From Streptomyces sp. NBC_00377 (lineage in GTDB: Bacteria > Actinomycetota > Actinomycetes > Streptomycetales > Streptomycetaceae): DNA of 64,000 bases. Of this stretch, positions 1 to 8,281 are shown one piece after another (position 1 is the first letter of the stretch; each line of letters opens with the position of its first letter). The stretch spans positions 4,092,001 to 4,156,000 of the forward strand of contig NZ_CP107958.1 in assembly GCF_036075115.1 (NCBI RefSeq). Reading direction: 5' to 3'. Under the pieces are notes generated by a model, which saw nothing but the letters and a program-made list of their open reading frames with translations, ran no database searches and was not told the DNA's origin. A program made the translations under genes and the position numbers.

Positions 1-153
1 GCCGTTTGCGCCGTTGTTCCTGCCACCTCCGCCCGAGGTCACCACCCACAGGATCAGCAGGGCCAACAGGGCGAACACGGACAGCAGTACGACCCTCCGA
101 CGCCAGTAGATGGAGGAGGGAAGCGGCCCGACCGGATTGCGCAGAGATCCCAC
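1..153 (-). CDS. Hypothetical membrane protein, N-terminal part (runs off the window)
   Basis: The minus strand reads an open 51-codon frame from a GTG at 153 to the window edge. It begins GSLRNPVGPLPSSIYWRRR, followed by one hydrophobic segment of about 20 residues (VVLLSVFALLALLILWVV) and a Gly/Asn-rich stretch. An N-terminus of this type, with a basic patch before a single membrane anchor and a low-complexity linker, is common in Streptomyces membrane or extracytoplasmic proteins; I remember this motif as conserved but cannot name a function. No convincing ribosome binding site precedes the GTG, so the start is tentative. It is divergent from mutY, with about 260 bp between them. Confidence 0.6.
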   Translation of the reverse strand, partial: MGSLRNPVGPLPSSIYWRRRVVLLSVFALLALLILWVVTSGGGGRNNGANG

Positions 154-414
154 GGCGCAAACTGTACGAGAGATCGACGGGTTCGCTGGCCCCACCCGCC
201 GCCGAGAGGACAACTTTTCCGGATCATCATTCCGGAAACCGTGTTCCCTGCACCGGCTTCGGCCCCGCCCGTCCGTCTCTGCTTGCCGATCGCATCGATT
301 GCACCTTTGGCCACGGCCCGGTTCACGCCCGCGTGACGTGCGTCCGCGCCCCCCACTCGGTCGAGTGGCGGTACGCGCGCGTGCCCCGGTGCTCATGGCA
401 GGATCGGAAGGGCT

Positions 415-1347
415 ATGACTGCGCCCACGAAGCCCCCGCACCGCGTCCCCGGCCGCTCCGACGCCGACGTCCCCGCAGCGGACCTGCACTCCCTGGTGAT
501 CGACTGGTTCGACGAGAACGCCCGCGACCTGCCCTGGCGGCGCCCCGAGGCCGGCGCGTGGGGCGTGATGGTCAGCGAGTTCATGCTCCAGCAGACGCCG
601 GTCAGCCGTGTCCTGCCGGTCTACGAGCAGTGGCTCGCCCGCTGGCCGCGCCCCGCCGACCTGGCCGCGGAGGCCCCGGGCGAGGCGGTACGCGCATGGG
701 GGCGGCTCGGCTACCCGCGCCGCGCCCTGCGGCTGCACGGCGCCGCGGTGGCGATAACGGAACGGCACGGCGGTGACGTGCCCGCGGACCACGCGCAGCT
801 CCTCGTCCTGCCCGGCATCGGCGAGTACACGGCCGCGGCCGTCGCCTCGTTCGCGTACGGACACCGGCACGCCGTCCTGGACACCAACGTCCGCCGCGTC
901 TTCGCGCGCGCCGTCACCGGCGTGCAGTACCCGCCGAACGCCACCACGGCCGCCGAACGCAAACTGGCCCGCTCCCTGCTGCCCGACGACGAGCCGACGG
1001 CCGCCCGCTGGGCCGCTGCGTCCATGGAGCTCGGCGCGCTGGTCTGCACGGCGAAGAACGAGACGTGCGTGCGCTGCCCCATCGCGGCGCAGTGCGCCTG
1101 GCGGCTCGCGGGCAAGCCGGAGCACGACGGGCCGCCCCGCCGCGGTCAGACGTACGCCGGCACCGACCGGCAGGTCAGGGGCAAGCTGCTCGCCGTCCTG
1201 CGGGACGCGCACGCGCCCGTGCCGCAGGCCGCCCTCGACGGGGTGTGGCACGAACCGGTGCAGCGCGCGCGTGCGCTGGACGGCCTCGTCGCGGACGGAC
1301 TCGTGGAGCCGCTGCCGAGCGGGCTGTACCGCCTGCCGCTGACCTGA
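415..1347 (+). CDS. mutY: A/G-specific adenine DNA glycosylase
   Basis: 310 aa. Base-excision repair enzyme that removes adenine mispaired with 8-oxoguanine. The helix-hairpin-helix lies near residues 128-147 (LLVLPGIGEYTAAAV). The expected catalytic residues are Glu55 (in VSEFMLQQT) and Asp156 (in AVLDTNVRR). The iron-sulfur cluster loop is complete as C211-X6-C218-X2-C221-X5-C227. The C-terminal part (about 245-310) does not look like the MutT-like 8-oxoG recognition domain of the Escherichia coli enzyme; it resembles a short winged-helix-like tail, so this is a short actinobacterial form. The ATG at 415 follows a GGAAGG-like ribosome binding site. Confidence 0.93.
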   Translation: MTAPTKPPHRVPGRSDADVPAADLHSLVIDWFDENARDLPWRRPEAGAWGVMVSEFMLQQTPVSRVLPVYEQWLARWPRPADLAAEAPGEAVRAWGRLGYPRRALRLHGAAVAITERHGGDVPADHAQLLVLPGIGEYTAAAVASFAYGHRHAVLDTNVRRVFARAVTGVQYPPNATTAAERKLARSLLPDDEPTAARWAAASMELGALVCTAKNETCVRCPIAAQCAWRLAGKPEHDGPPRRGQTYAGTDRQVRGKLLAVLRDAHAPVPQAALDGVWHEPVQRARALDGLVADGLVEPLPSGLYRLPLT

Positions 1348-1392
1348 CGCACGGTCATTTCACAGACATACGGCTCCGTCACAGCCGTCGCC

Positions 1393-1437
1393 GGGCGTTT
1401 GTCACGCTCCAGGGCCGGACAAATCGCCCCATAGGCT
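1393..1437 (+). promoter_or_regulatory. Putative sigE promoter with inverted repeat
   Basis: GGGCGTTTGTC (1393-1403) is matched by GACAAATCGCCC (1418-1429), an inverted repeat with a single-base bulge and a 14-nt spacer. It sits directly upstream of a -10-like TAGGCT (1432-1437). There is no recognisable -35 hexamer at the right distance, as expected of an activator-dependent promoter. In S. coelicolor sigE is transcribed from one promoter that needs the response regulator CseB (established knowledge); that this repeat is the CseB site is my inference. The implied leader is about 200 nt. Confidence 0.45.
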
Positions 1438-1647
1438 ATGCGTTGAGCATGCTTCTCTACCCCAAACCTATTTCCGTTACACAACCGACGGACAGCTGAG
1501 CGCTAGCCGCAGGCTGCTCCGGACAGCGCCGTGACAACACCTCCGTAGCTTCATTGACGTACCCGCCAGCAACACGACGGATACAGACCACAAGCAGTGA
1601 ACCGGCGGCGGCAGTCCGCCGGTACGGGGAAGCGGAGGCGGTTGACC

Positions 1648-2190
1648 ATGGCACAGGGCGAGGTGCTCGAGTTCGAGGAATACGTCCGTACGCGGCAGGA
1701 CGCGCTCCTGCGCAGCGCCCGGCGCCTGGTCCCGGACCCGGTCGACGCGCAGGACCTCCTCCAGACCGCGCTGGCACGGACGTACGGCCGCTGGGACGGC
1801 ATCGCGGACAAGCGGTTGGCCGACGCCTACCTGCGCCGGGTCATGATCAACACGCGTACCGAGTGGTGGCGGGCCCGCAAACTCGAGGAAGTCCCGACCG
1901 AGCAGCTCCCGGACGCCTGCGTGGACGACTCCACCGAGCAGCACGCGGACCGTGCCCTGCTGATGGACGCGATGAAGGTTCTCGCTCCCAAGCAGCGCAG
2001 CGTCGTGGTGCTGCGACACTGGGAGCAGATGTCCACGGAGGAGACGGCCGCCGCCCTCGGCATGTCGGCCGGTACGGTGAAGAGCACGCTGCACCGGGCG
2101 CTCGCCCGGCTCCGCGAGGAGCTGGAGGCCCGCGATCTGGACGCACGCGCGCTGGAGCGTGAGGAGCGGGAGCGTTGCGTGGCGGCCTGA
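1648..2190 (+). CDS. sigE: ECF RNA polymerase sigma factor SigE (cell-envelope stress)
   Basis: 180 aa, a group 4 sigma factor with region 2 (about 10-75, with DLLQTALARTYGRW and VMINTRTEWWR) and region 4 (about 115-165, with LAPKQRSVVVLRHWEQMSTEETAAALGMS). It directs transcription of cell-wall maintenance genes in response to envelope damage. The ATG at 1648 is chosen because AGCGGAGGCGG lies just upstream; a longer frame from 1597 lacks a binding site. It is followed by cseA with a 16-nt overlap, then cseB and cseC, the classic sigE operon order. No anti-sigma gene is present, which fits control at the level of its own transcription by CseB/CseC. Confidence 0.95.
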   Translation: MAQGEVLEFEEYVRTRQDALLRSARRLVPDPVDAQDLLQTALARTYGRWDGIADKRLADAYLRRVMINTRTEWWRARKLEEVPTEQLPDACVDDSTEQHADRALLMDAMKVLAPKQRSVVVLRHWEQMSTEETAAALGMSAGTVKSTLHRALARLREELEARDLDARALEREERERCVAA

Positions 2191-2834
2191 CCGAGGCCGG
2201 GCCCTCACCGGCCCGAAGCACCATCCAGGCGGCGATCACGGCGATGTCCGTGCTCGCCGCCCTCGCCCTTTTCGTCTCCGCGTGCGGCACCGGCGGCACC
2301 GGCGCCCGTGACGAGGGGCCGGCCCACACCGACACGGTGGCGGGCGCCACGGCCTCCCCCTCGTCCGCCTCCACCGATCCGCCCGACCGGACGGACGCGA
2401 TCCGGCTGATCAAGGACGACCCCGAGGTCTCCGCCGAGGTCAAGCGCGAGTTGCAGCCCTGTGTGGGGGACGAGTACCCGGTCGACGTCTCGTACGGCGA
2501 CCTCACCGGCGGCTCCGGCAACGACATCATCGTCAATGTGCTCACCTGCGGTGACTCCGTCGGTATGGGCTCCTACGTGTACCGCAAGGACGACGGCGGC
2601 TACGCGAACGTGTTCAAGGCCGAGGAACCGCCCGTCTATGCGGAGATGGACCGGGGCGACCTGGTGGTGACCAAGCAGGTGTACGAGAAGGGCGACGCGG
2701 TGTCCGACCCGTCCGGTGAGAACGTGATCACGTACCGCTGGGCCTCGGGCCGCTTCGTGAAGGAGTACAGCTGGCACAACGACTACAGCAGCGTGGTCGG
2801 TACGGAACCGACGGTGCCGCCGCAGACCGGCTGA
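2175..2834 (+). CDS. cseA: Lipoprotein CseA, modulator of the CseB/CseC system
   Basis: 219 aa. The protein has a hydrophobic signal ending in the lipobox FVSAC with Cys37 as the lipidated residue, so it should be anchored on the outer face of the membrane. In S. coelicolor CseA dampens signalling through CseC (established for that organism). The only in-frame start giving a full signal peptide is TTG at 2175, which lies inside the end of sigE and is preceded by GGAGCG; translation is therefore probably coupled to sigE. The mature domain has no motif I recognise beyond its family. A 272-bp gap separates it from cseB. Confidence 0.88.
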   Translation: MRGGLTEAGPSPARSTIQAAITAMSVLAALALFVSACGTGGTGARDEGPAHTDTVAGATASPSSASTDPPDRTDAIRLIKDDPEVSAEVKRELQPCVGDEYPVDVSYGDLTGGSGNDIIVNVLTCGDSVGMGSYVYRKDDGGYANVFKAEEPPVYAEMDRGDLVVTKQVYEKGDAVSDPSGENVITYRWASGRFVKEYSWHNDYSSVVGTEPTVPPQTG

Positions 2835-2881
2835 CCTGCCCGGAAGCGGCGGGCCGAAAAAACTTTCCGGCGGGGTGAACC

Positions 2882-2903
2882 GATCGGGCCTCTCGTTCCG
2901 ATC
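2882..2903. promoter_or_regulatory. Inverted repeat upstream of cseB
   Basis: GATCGG (2882-2887) and CCGATC (2898-2903) form a 6-bp inverted repeat with a 10-nt spacer in the 272-bp gap between cseA and cseB. The gap is long for an operon, so a second promoter or an attenuating structure between cseA and cseB is possible. No clear promoter hexamers were found; this is only a visible structure. Confidence 0.25.
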
Positions 2904-3106
2904 ATTGGATGGACGGGCAGGGACGGAGCGCACAGGGAGCACACAGAGAACGCGTGGGAAGTGAACGCTCCGCGCGCTCCGCGCGTCCAAGCAAGGGGCA
3001 TCGTGGACAGCTCACCGACAGGACGCGGTCACGAGCCCGACGGCCCGACGTCCCACACACCCACGGGACGCCCACATGAACGCAAACGAGAACTGAGAGC
3101 ACCGGG

Positions 3107-3808
3107 ATGGCAGACCAGACCCACGTCCTGTTCGTCGAGGACGACGACGTCATCCGCGAGGCCACCCAGCTCGCCCTCGAGCGGGACGGCTTCGTGGTGA
3201 CCGCGATGCCCGACGGCCTGTCCGGGCTGGAGGCGTTCCGTGCGGACCGCCCCGACATCGCGCTCCTGGACGTCATGGTGCCCGGCCTGGACGGCGTCAG
3301 TCTGTGCCGTCGCATCCGGGACGAGTCCACCGTGCCGGTGATCATGCTGTCGGCGCGCGCCGACTCCATCGACGTCGTCCTCGGCCTCGAGGCCGGCGCC
3401 GACGACTATGTGACCAAGCCCTTCGACGGCGCCGTGCTGGTGGCCCGGATCCGCGCCGTGCTGCGCCGCTTCGGTCACGCGGGCGGCGGCGACCGCACCG
3501 AGCCCGTCGCCTCCACCGCGGGCGGTGTGCTCTCGTTCGGTGACCTGGAGATCGACACCGAGGGCATGGAGGTGCGCCGCTCCGGGCAGCCGGTGGCGCT
3601 GACCCCGACCGAGATGCGCCTGCTGCTGGAGTTCTCCTCCGCTCCGGGCACGGTTCTCTCGCGCGACAAACTCCTGGAGCGGGTGTGGGACTACGGCTGG
3701 GGCGGCGACACCCGGGTCGTCGACGTCCATGTGCAGCGGCTGCGGACCAAAATCGGCCAGGACCGCATCGAGACGGTCCGCGGCTTCGGCTACAAGTTGA
3801 AGGCCTGA
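3107..3808 (+). CDS. cseB: Response regulator CseB (OmpR family)
   Basis: 233 aa. Receiver domain (1-120) with acidic pocket Glu11/Asp12/Asp13, phospho-acceptor Asp55 (ALLDVMVPG) and Lys104 (VTKPFD). The C-terminal winged helix (about 135-233) carries the typical ALTPTEMRLLLEF and RVVDVHVQRLRTKI segments. CseB is phosphorylated by CseC and activates sigE transcription (known from S. coelicolor). The ATG at 3107 is preceded by a weak GAGAGCACCGGG region. The kinase gene follows about 30 nt downstream. Confidence 0.94.
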   Translation: MADQTHVLFVEDDDVIREATQLALERDGFVVTAMPDGLSGLEAFRADRPDIALLDVMVPGLDGVSLCRRIRDESTVPVIMLSARADSIDVVLGLEAGADDYVTKPFDGAVLVARIRAVLRRFGHAGGGDRTEPVASTAGGVLSFGDLEIDTEGMEVRRSGQPVALTPTEMRLLLEFSSAPGTVLSRDKLLERVWDYGWGGDTRVVDVHVQRLRTKIGQDRIETVRGFGYKLKA

Positions 3809-3842
3809 GCGGGTCGGGGACAGGGGCAGGAGGATGCGGGGG

Positions 3843-5177
3843 ATGATCCGGCAGCTGGTTCCGGCCCGCACGGAGGGCGTGGGCATCCGTACGGGGCTGC
3901 GGTGGAAGCTGAGCGCGGCGATCGCGCTGGTCGGCGCGCTGGTGGCGATCGCGCTCAGTCTGGTCGTGCACAACGCCGCACGCGTGTCCATGCTGGACAA
4001 CGCACGCGACCTCGCCGACGAGCGCGTCCAGATCGCCCAGCGCAACTACGAGTGGTCGGGACGGCTGAACTTCCCCAACATCAAGATCGACGACTCCAGC
4101 CTGCCGCCGTCGTTGCGGCAGAAGGTCGAGGAGGGCCGCCGGGCCACGTTCGTCTCCGACCGCACCGGCGGGGCGCCGGACATCTGGGCCGCCGTGCCGT
4201 TGAAGGACGGACATGTGCTGTCCCTGCACACCGGATTCACCGACCGCAGCACCGACATCCTCAATGACCTCGACCAGGCCCTGGTGATCGGCTCCATCGC
4301 GGTCGTCCTCGGCGGCAGCGCGCTCGGCGTGCTCATCGGCGGGCAGCTCTCACGCCGGCTGCGCAAGGCCGCGTCCGCGGCGAACCAGGTCGCCAGGGGC
4401 GAGTCGAACGTACGGGTACGGGACGCCATCGGCGGAGTCGTGCGGGACGAGACCGACGACCTGGCGAGCGCGGTGGACGCCATGGCGGACACGCTCCAGG
4501 AGCGACTGGAGGCCGAACGCCGGGTCACCGCCGACATCGCGCACGAACTGCGTACCCCGGTGACCGGACTGCTGACGGCGGCCGAACTGCTGCCGCCCGG
4601 CCGGCCGACGGAGCTGGTCCTGGACCGGGCGAAGGCCATGCGCACCCTGGTCGAGGACGTGCTGGAGGTGGCCCGCCTCGACGGCGCCTCGGAGCGCGCC
4701 GAACTCCAGGACATCGTGCTGGGCGAGTTCGTGGCCCGGCGGGTCGCGGCCAAGGACCCGGGCGTCGAGGTGCGGGTGGTGCACGAGTCGATGGTCACGA
4801 CCGACCCCCGGCGCCTGGAGCGGGTGCTGTTCAATCTGCTGGCCAACGCCGCCCGGCACGGCAAGCCGCCGATCCAGGTCACCGTCGAGGGGCGGGTCAT
4901 CCGGGTCCGCGACCACGGCCCGGGTTTCCCCGAGGACCTGCTCGCGGAAGGGCCCAGCCGTTTCCGCACCGGCAGCGTCGACCGGGCCGGGCACGGACAC
5001 GGGCTCGGGCTCACCATCGCCGCAGGCCAGGCCCGGGTGCTCGGCGCCCGGCTGACCTTCCGCAATGTACGGCCGGCGGGGGCCCCGGAGCACATACCCG
5101 CCGAGGGTGCCGTCGCCGTTCTGTGGCTGCCCGAGCACGCGCCGACGAACACGGGAAACTACCCGTTGATGCCCTGA
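3843..5177 (+). CDS. cseC: Sensor histidine kinase CseC
   Basis: 444 aa from the ATG at 3843. This start has AGGAGG at 3828-3833, nine bases upstream; an ATG at 3834 touches that motif and is unlikely to be used. Two membrane segments (about 24-43 and 147-167) flank an extracytoplasmic sensor of about 100 residues, followed by a HAMP region, the H-box (DIAHELRTPV, His234) and an HATPase_c domain with the N box (NLLANAARHG) and G boxes (DHGPGFP, GHGLGLT). It senses envelope damage and phosphorylates CseB. It is the last gene of the locus, closed by a strong terminator. Confidence 0.93.
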   Translation: MIRQLVPARTEGVGIRTGLRWKLSAAIALVGALVAIALSLVVHNAARVSMLDNARDLADERVQIAQRNYEWSGRLNFPNIKIDDSSLPPSLRQKVEEGRRATFVSDRTGGAPDIWAAVPLKDGHVLSLHTGFTDRSTDILNDLDQALVIGSIAVVLGGSALGVLIGGQLSRRLRKAASAANQVARGESNVRVRDAIGGVVRDETDDLASAVDAMADTLQERLEAERRVTADIAHELRTPVTGLLTAAELLPPGRPTELVLDRAKAMRTLVEDVLEVARLDGASERAELQDIVLGEFVARRVAAKDPGVEVRVVHESMVTTDPRRLERVLFNLLANAARHGKPPIQVTVEGRVIRVRDHGPGFPEDLLAEGPSRFRTGSVDRAGHGHGLGLTIAAGQARVLGARLTFRNVRPAGAPEHIPAEGAVAVLWLPEHAPTNTGNYPLMP

Positions 5178-5191
5178 GCGGCGACAGCGTG

Positions 5192-5230
5192 CCAAGGCCC
5201 CCCGGGGCGGACAGCGCCGGGGGGCCTTGG
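5192..5230. terminator. Bidirectional intrinsic terminator after cseC
   Basis: A perfect 14-bp inverted repeat, CCAAGGCCCCCCGG (5192-5205) and CCGGGGGGCCTTGG (5217-5230), with an 11-nt loop. It lies between the convergent genes cseC and the DHA2 transporter and has no U tract, as is usual in Streptomyces. Confidence 0.8.
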
Positions 5231-5316
5231 CTCATTGCAACGAGGTCGGAGGCCTCCAGCCGGAGCGTGCCGCCTCGAACCGCGACTCGGACCGCTTCGA
5301 CGCGGACCGTGTCGAC

Positions 5317-6903
5317 TCAGACGGCGTCGACCAGGGGCGGCTGCGCCGCAGCCGTACCGTCGGTCGGCTCCTCGCCGTCCTTCTGCGGCCCCGCGCCCTT
5401 GAGCGGAACCTCCTTGACGAACACCGCCGCCACCAGCGCGACCACCGCGACCACGGCGCCCAGCAGGAAGGCGGAGTGGGTACCGGCCGACACCGCGTGC
5501 TGGTAGGCCTCCCGGGCCGCCACGGGCAGCTTGGCCAGGCTGGCCGCGTCGAGCTGCGCGGACTGCTCGGTGATCTTCGAGCCGAGTGCGCCGGCCCGCT
5601 CGGACATGACGTCCTGGACCCGGTTGTTGAACAGGGCGCCCATGATCGCGACGCCGAAGGAGGAGCCGAGCGTACGGAAGAGGGTGGTGGACGAGGAAGC
5701 GACGCCCATGTCCTTCATCTCGACACTGTTCTGCGCGACCAGCATCGTGATCTGCATCAGGCAGCCCATGCCGAGACCGACGACGGCCATGAAGACACCG
5801 GAGGTCAACCGGCTGGTCCCGGCGTCCATCGTGGACAGCAGGTACAGGCCGATGACCATCGCGACGCTGCCGACGACCGGGAAGATCTTGTACTTGCCGC
5901 TGTTGGTGGTCACCCGGCCCGCCACCATCGAGGTGACCAGCATGGCGCCCAGCATCGGCAGGAGCAGCAGACCCGAGTTGGTCGCGGAGGCGCCCTGCAC
6001 GGACTGCTGGTACAGCGGCAGGAAGAGCGTGGCGCCGAACATCACGAAGCCGGTGATGAAGCCGATGAGCGACATGAGTGTGAAGTTGCGGCTGCGGAAG
6101 ATGTGCAGCGGCACGATCGGCTCGGACGCCCTGGTCTGCCAGAACACGAACCCGATGAGCGAGGCGACGCCGATCCCGATGAGTTCCATGATCCGTGCGG
6201 ACGACCAGGCGTACTCCGAGCCGCCCCAGGTGGTGACCAGGACGATGGAGGTGATGCCGACGGTCAGCAGACCGGCGCCCAGGTAGTCGATCCGCGACTG
6301 CGAACGCTTCCTCGGCAGGTGCAGGACGGCGCTGATGAGGGCCAGCGAGACCACGCCGAGCGGCAGGTTGATGTAGAAGGACCAGCGCCAGCCCCAGTTG
6401 TCGGTGATGGTGCCGCCGACCAGCGGACCGCCGATCATCGCGAGCGCCATGACCCCGGCCATCATGCCCTGGTACTTGCCGCGTTCCCGGGGCGGGATCA
6501 GGTCACCGATGATCGCCATGACGCCGACCATCAGGCCGCCGGCGCCGAGTCCCTGGATCGCACGGAAGCCGATCAGTTCGCCCATGTTCTGCGCCATACC
6601 GCTCAGCGCGGACCCGGCCAGGAAGATCACGATCGACGTCATGAAGGCGCCCTTGCGCCCGTACATGTCGCCGAGCTTGCCCCAGAGCGGGGTGGAGGCC
6701 GCGGTCGCGAGGGTGTAGGCCGTCACGACCCACGAGAGGTGTTCGAGCCCGCCGAGTTCGCCGACGATCGTCGGCATCGCCGTGCCCACGATCATGTTGT
6801 CGAGCATCGCGAGCATCATCGTGATCATCAGCGCGAGCAGGACGACCCGCACGCTCCTGGGCTGTTTCTCCGGCTCGGTCTCGACTGTCTTCGTGTCCGC
6901 CAT
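5317..6903 (-). CDS. MFS drug efflux transporter, DHA2 (14-TMS, EmrB/QacA) family
   Basis: 528 aa. A proton-driven exporter of the DHA2 family with about 14 predicted membrane helices. Family marks are LDNMIVGTAMPTIV in the first helix, GKLGDMYGRKGAFM (motif A loop) and the Gly/Pro-rich GVMALAMIGGPLVGG segment (motif C, antiporter signature). The ATG at 6903 is preceded by GGGGAG six bases upstream; a frame extending to 6939 lacks such support. It is divergent from a TetR gene with three matching operators between them, so the pump is very probably repressed by that TetR and induced by its substrate. The substrate cannot be told from sequence. Confidence 0.92.
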   Translation of the reverse strand: MADTKTVETEPEKQPRSVRVVLLALMITMMLAMLDNMIVGTAMPTIVGELGGLEHLSWVVTAYTLATAASTPLWGKLGDMYGRKGAFMTSIVIFLAGSALSGMAQNMGELIGFRAIQGLGAGGLMVGVMAIIGDLIPPRERGKYQGMMAGVMALAMIGGPLVGGTITDNWGWRWSFYINLPLGVVSLALISAVLHLPRKRSQSRIDYLGAGLLTVGITSIVLVTTWGGSEYAWSSARIMELIGIGVASLIGFVFWQTRASEPIVPLHIFRSRNFTLMSLIGFITGFVMFGATLFLPLYQQSVQGASATNSGLLLLPMLGAMLVTSMVAGRVTTNSGKYKIFPVVGSVAMVIGLYLLSTMDAGTSRLTSGVFMAVVGLGMGCLMQITMLVAQNSVEMKDMGVASSSTTLFRTLGSSFGVAIMGALFNNRVQDVMSERAGALGSKITEQSAQLDAASLAKLPVAAREAYQHAVSAGTHSAFLLGAVVAVVALVAAVFVKEVPLKGAGPQKDGEEPTDGTAAAQPPLVDAV

Positions 6904-6941
6904 GTTCCACTCCCCTGGCCTTCCCCCCGGTCGGCCCACTT

Positions 6942-7042
6942 ACTTGCCGCCCGGCTAGTTCACTACACTGGGAAGGTAGACCTGCCACTAGCCGGGCGTC
7001 AAGTAAGTTCCCGCAAGTAACTAGCCGGACGGCAAGTAAGTT
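6942..7042. promoter_or_regulatory. Three TetR-type operator copies in the divergent promoter region
   Basis: An 18-bp imperfect palindrome occurs three times: ACTTGCCGCCCGGCTAGT at 6942-6959, and in the opposite orientation ACTAGCCGGGCGTCAAGT at 6987-7004 and ACTAGCCGGACGGCAAGT at 7020-7037. The second and third copies are each followed by AAGTT. Copy 2 overlaps a good -35 (TTGACG on the minus strand, 6997-7002) paired with TACCTT (6973-6978) for the transporter. The layout is what one expects for a TetR repressor that controls both its own gene and the pump; the binding itself is inferred. Confidence 0.75.
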
Positions 7043-7067
7043 CAGCGGGAGCGCGAGGAGCACGAGA

Positions 7068-7655
7068 ATGGACGTCACCATGGACGGCACGAAGCAGCAG
7101 CGGCGCGGCAACACCCGCCAGCGCATCCAGGACGTTGCGCTCGAACTCTTCGCCGAGCAGGGCTACGAGAAGACCTCCCTCCGCGAGATCGCGGAGCGCC
7201 TGGAGGTCACCAAGGCGGCCCTGTACTACCACTTCAAGACCAAGGAAGAGATCATCGTCGGCATCTTCACGGATCTGACGAAGCCGATCGAGGACCTGAT
7301 CGACTGGGGCAAGAGCCAGCCGCACACCCTGGAGACCAAACAGGAGCTCGTACGGCGCTACAGCCAGGCCCTCTCCGAGGCGACCCCGCTGTTCCGCTTC
7401 ATGCAGGAGAACCAGGCGACGGTGCGGGAACTCCAGATCGGCGACTCGTTCAAGGACCGCATGCGGAGCCTGCGCGACATCATCATCGACCCGGACGCCC
7501 CCCTCGCCGACCAGGTCCGCTGCGTGAGCGCCATCTTCACGCTGCACGCCGGCATGTTCTTCCTCCAGGACCTCGAAGGCGACCCCGAGGACAAGCGTGC
7601 AGCCGTCCTCGAGGTCGCCGTCGATCTGGTGACACAGGCACACCAGGGCACCTGA
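7068..7655 (+). CDS. TetR-family transcriptional repressor
   Basis: 195 aa. The N-terminal helix-turn-helix (about 15-62) reads TRQRIQDVALELFAEQGYEKTSLREIAERLEVTKAALYYHFKTKEEI, a textbook TetR domain (shown here only as its family pattern: A-ELFAEQGY, T-L-EIA, LYYHF). The C-terminal part is the variable ligand-binding and dimerisation domain. GAGGAG lies nine bases before the ATG at 7068. Divergent from the DHA2 pump; three repeated palindromes between the two genes point to joint repression. The inducer is unknown but is likely a pump substrate. Confidence 0.92.
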   Translation: MDVTMDGTKQQRRGNTRQRIQDVALELFAEQGYEKTSLREIAERLEVTKAALYYHFKTKEEIIVGIFTDLTKPIEDLIDWGKSQPHTLETKQELVRRYSQALSEATPLFRFMQENQATVRELQIGDSFKDRMRSLRDIIIDPDAPLADQVRCVSAIFTLHAGMFFLQDLEGDPEDKRAAVLEVAVDLVTQAHQGT

Positions 7656-7680
7656 TCACAGCAGCATCAGCGCTTCACGC

Positions 7681-7695
7681 CCCTGCCGCGCAGGG
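7681..7695. terminator. Short hairpin between convergent genes
   Basis: CCCTGC (7681-7686) and GCAGGG (7690-7695) form a 6-bp stem with a 3-nt loop in the 41-bp gap between the TetR gene and the M23 peptidase, which are convergent. Plausible but weak terminator. Confidence 0.45.
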
Positions 7696-7696
7696 A

Positions 7697-8281
7697 TCAG
7701 ACCTTGACGCCCTTGCTGTGCAGGAAGGTGACCGGGTTGATCGCCGAACCGTAGTTGGCGGTCGTACGGATCTCGAAGTGCAGGTGGGGACCGCTGGAGT
7801 TGCCGGTGTTGCCGGACAGGGCGATCTTCTGGCCCGTCTTGACGATCTGGCCGACCTTCACGTCGATGCGCGAGAGGTGGGCGTACTGCGAGTAGACGCC
7901 GTTGGCGTGCTTGATCACGATGGCGTTGCCGTAGGCGGGGCCGTCGCCGGCTCCGTTGCCGCCGGCCTTGACCACGGTGCCGCCGTGGGCGGCCATGACC
8001 TTGGTGCCGCTCGGCACGGCGAAGTCCTGCCCGCTGTGGGTGGACTGCCACATCTTGCCGGCCTGGGCGAACCCTGCCGACAGCGTGTACTTCTTCACCG
8101 GGTCTATCCAGGAGGCGGCCGAGACGGCCGTCTTGGCGGAGGCGGGCGCCGCGGCAGGCGCGGCGGCGGACGCCACTCCGGTCCCCAGCACGACCGAGGC
8201 GCCCAGGGCGGCGGCGCCGACGGCCACGCGAGTGCGGAGCGAGGACGTACGGGAAGAACGGAACGTGACGCGCTGGAACAT
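7697..8281 (-). CDS. Secreted M23 (LytM-type) peptidase
   Basis: 194 aa. Signal peptide at 1-40 (basic start, hydrophobic VAVGAAALGASVVLG core, cleavage near ASAAAPA). The catalytic domain has the LytM zinc ligands: His82 and Asp86 (HSGQDFAVP), His135 (QYAHL) and the HLH motif at 166-168. It should cut peptide bridges in peptidoglycan outside the cell. The ATG at 8281 was chosen because GAGG lies six bases upstream; the open frame extends further but without codon bias or a binding site. There are no LysM or SH3 targeting domains, so this is a minimal secreted hydrolase. It may be linked functionally to the nearby SigE envelope-stress locus, but no SigE promoter was proven. Confidence 0.9.
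   Translation of the reverse strand: MFQRVTFRSSRTSSLRTRVAVGAAALGASVVLGTGVASAAAPAAAPASAKTAVSAASWIDPVKKYTLSAGFAQAGKMWQSTHSGQDFAVPSGTKVMAAHGGTVVKAGGNGAGDGPAYGNAIVIKHANGVYSQYAHLSRIDVKVGQIVKTGQKIALSGNTGNSSGPHLHFEIRTTANYGSAINPVTFLHSKGVKV

Noticed and set aside
5227..7020. Plus-strand frame of 597 codons rich in His/Gln/Asp
   Set aside because: Antisense of the DHA2 transporter; composition is a reading-frame artefact.
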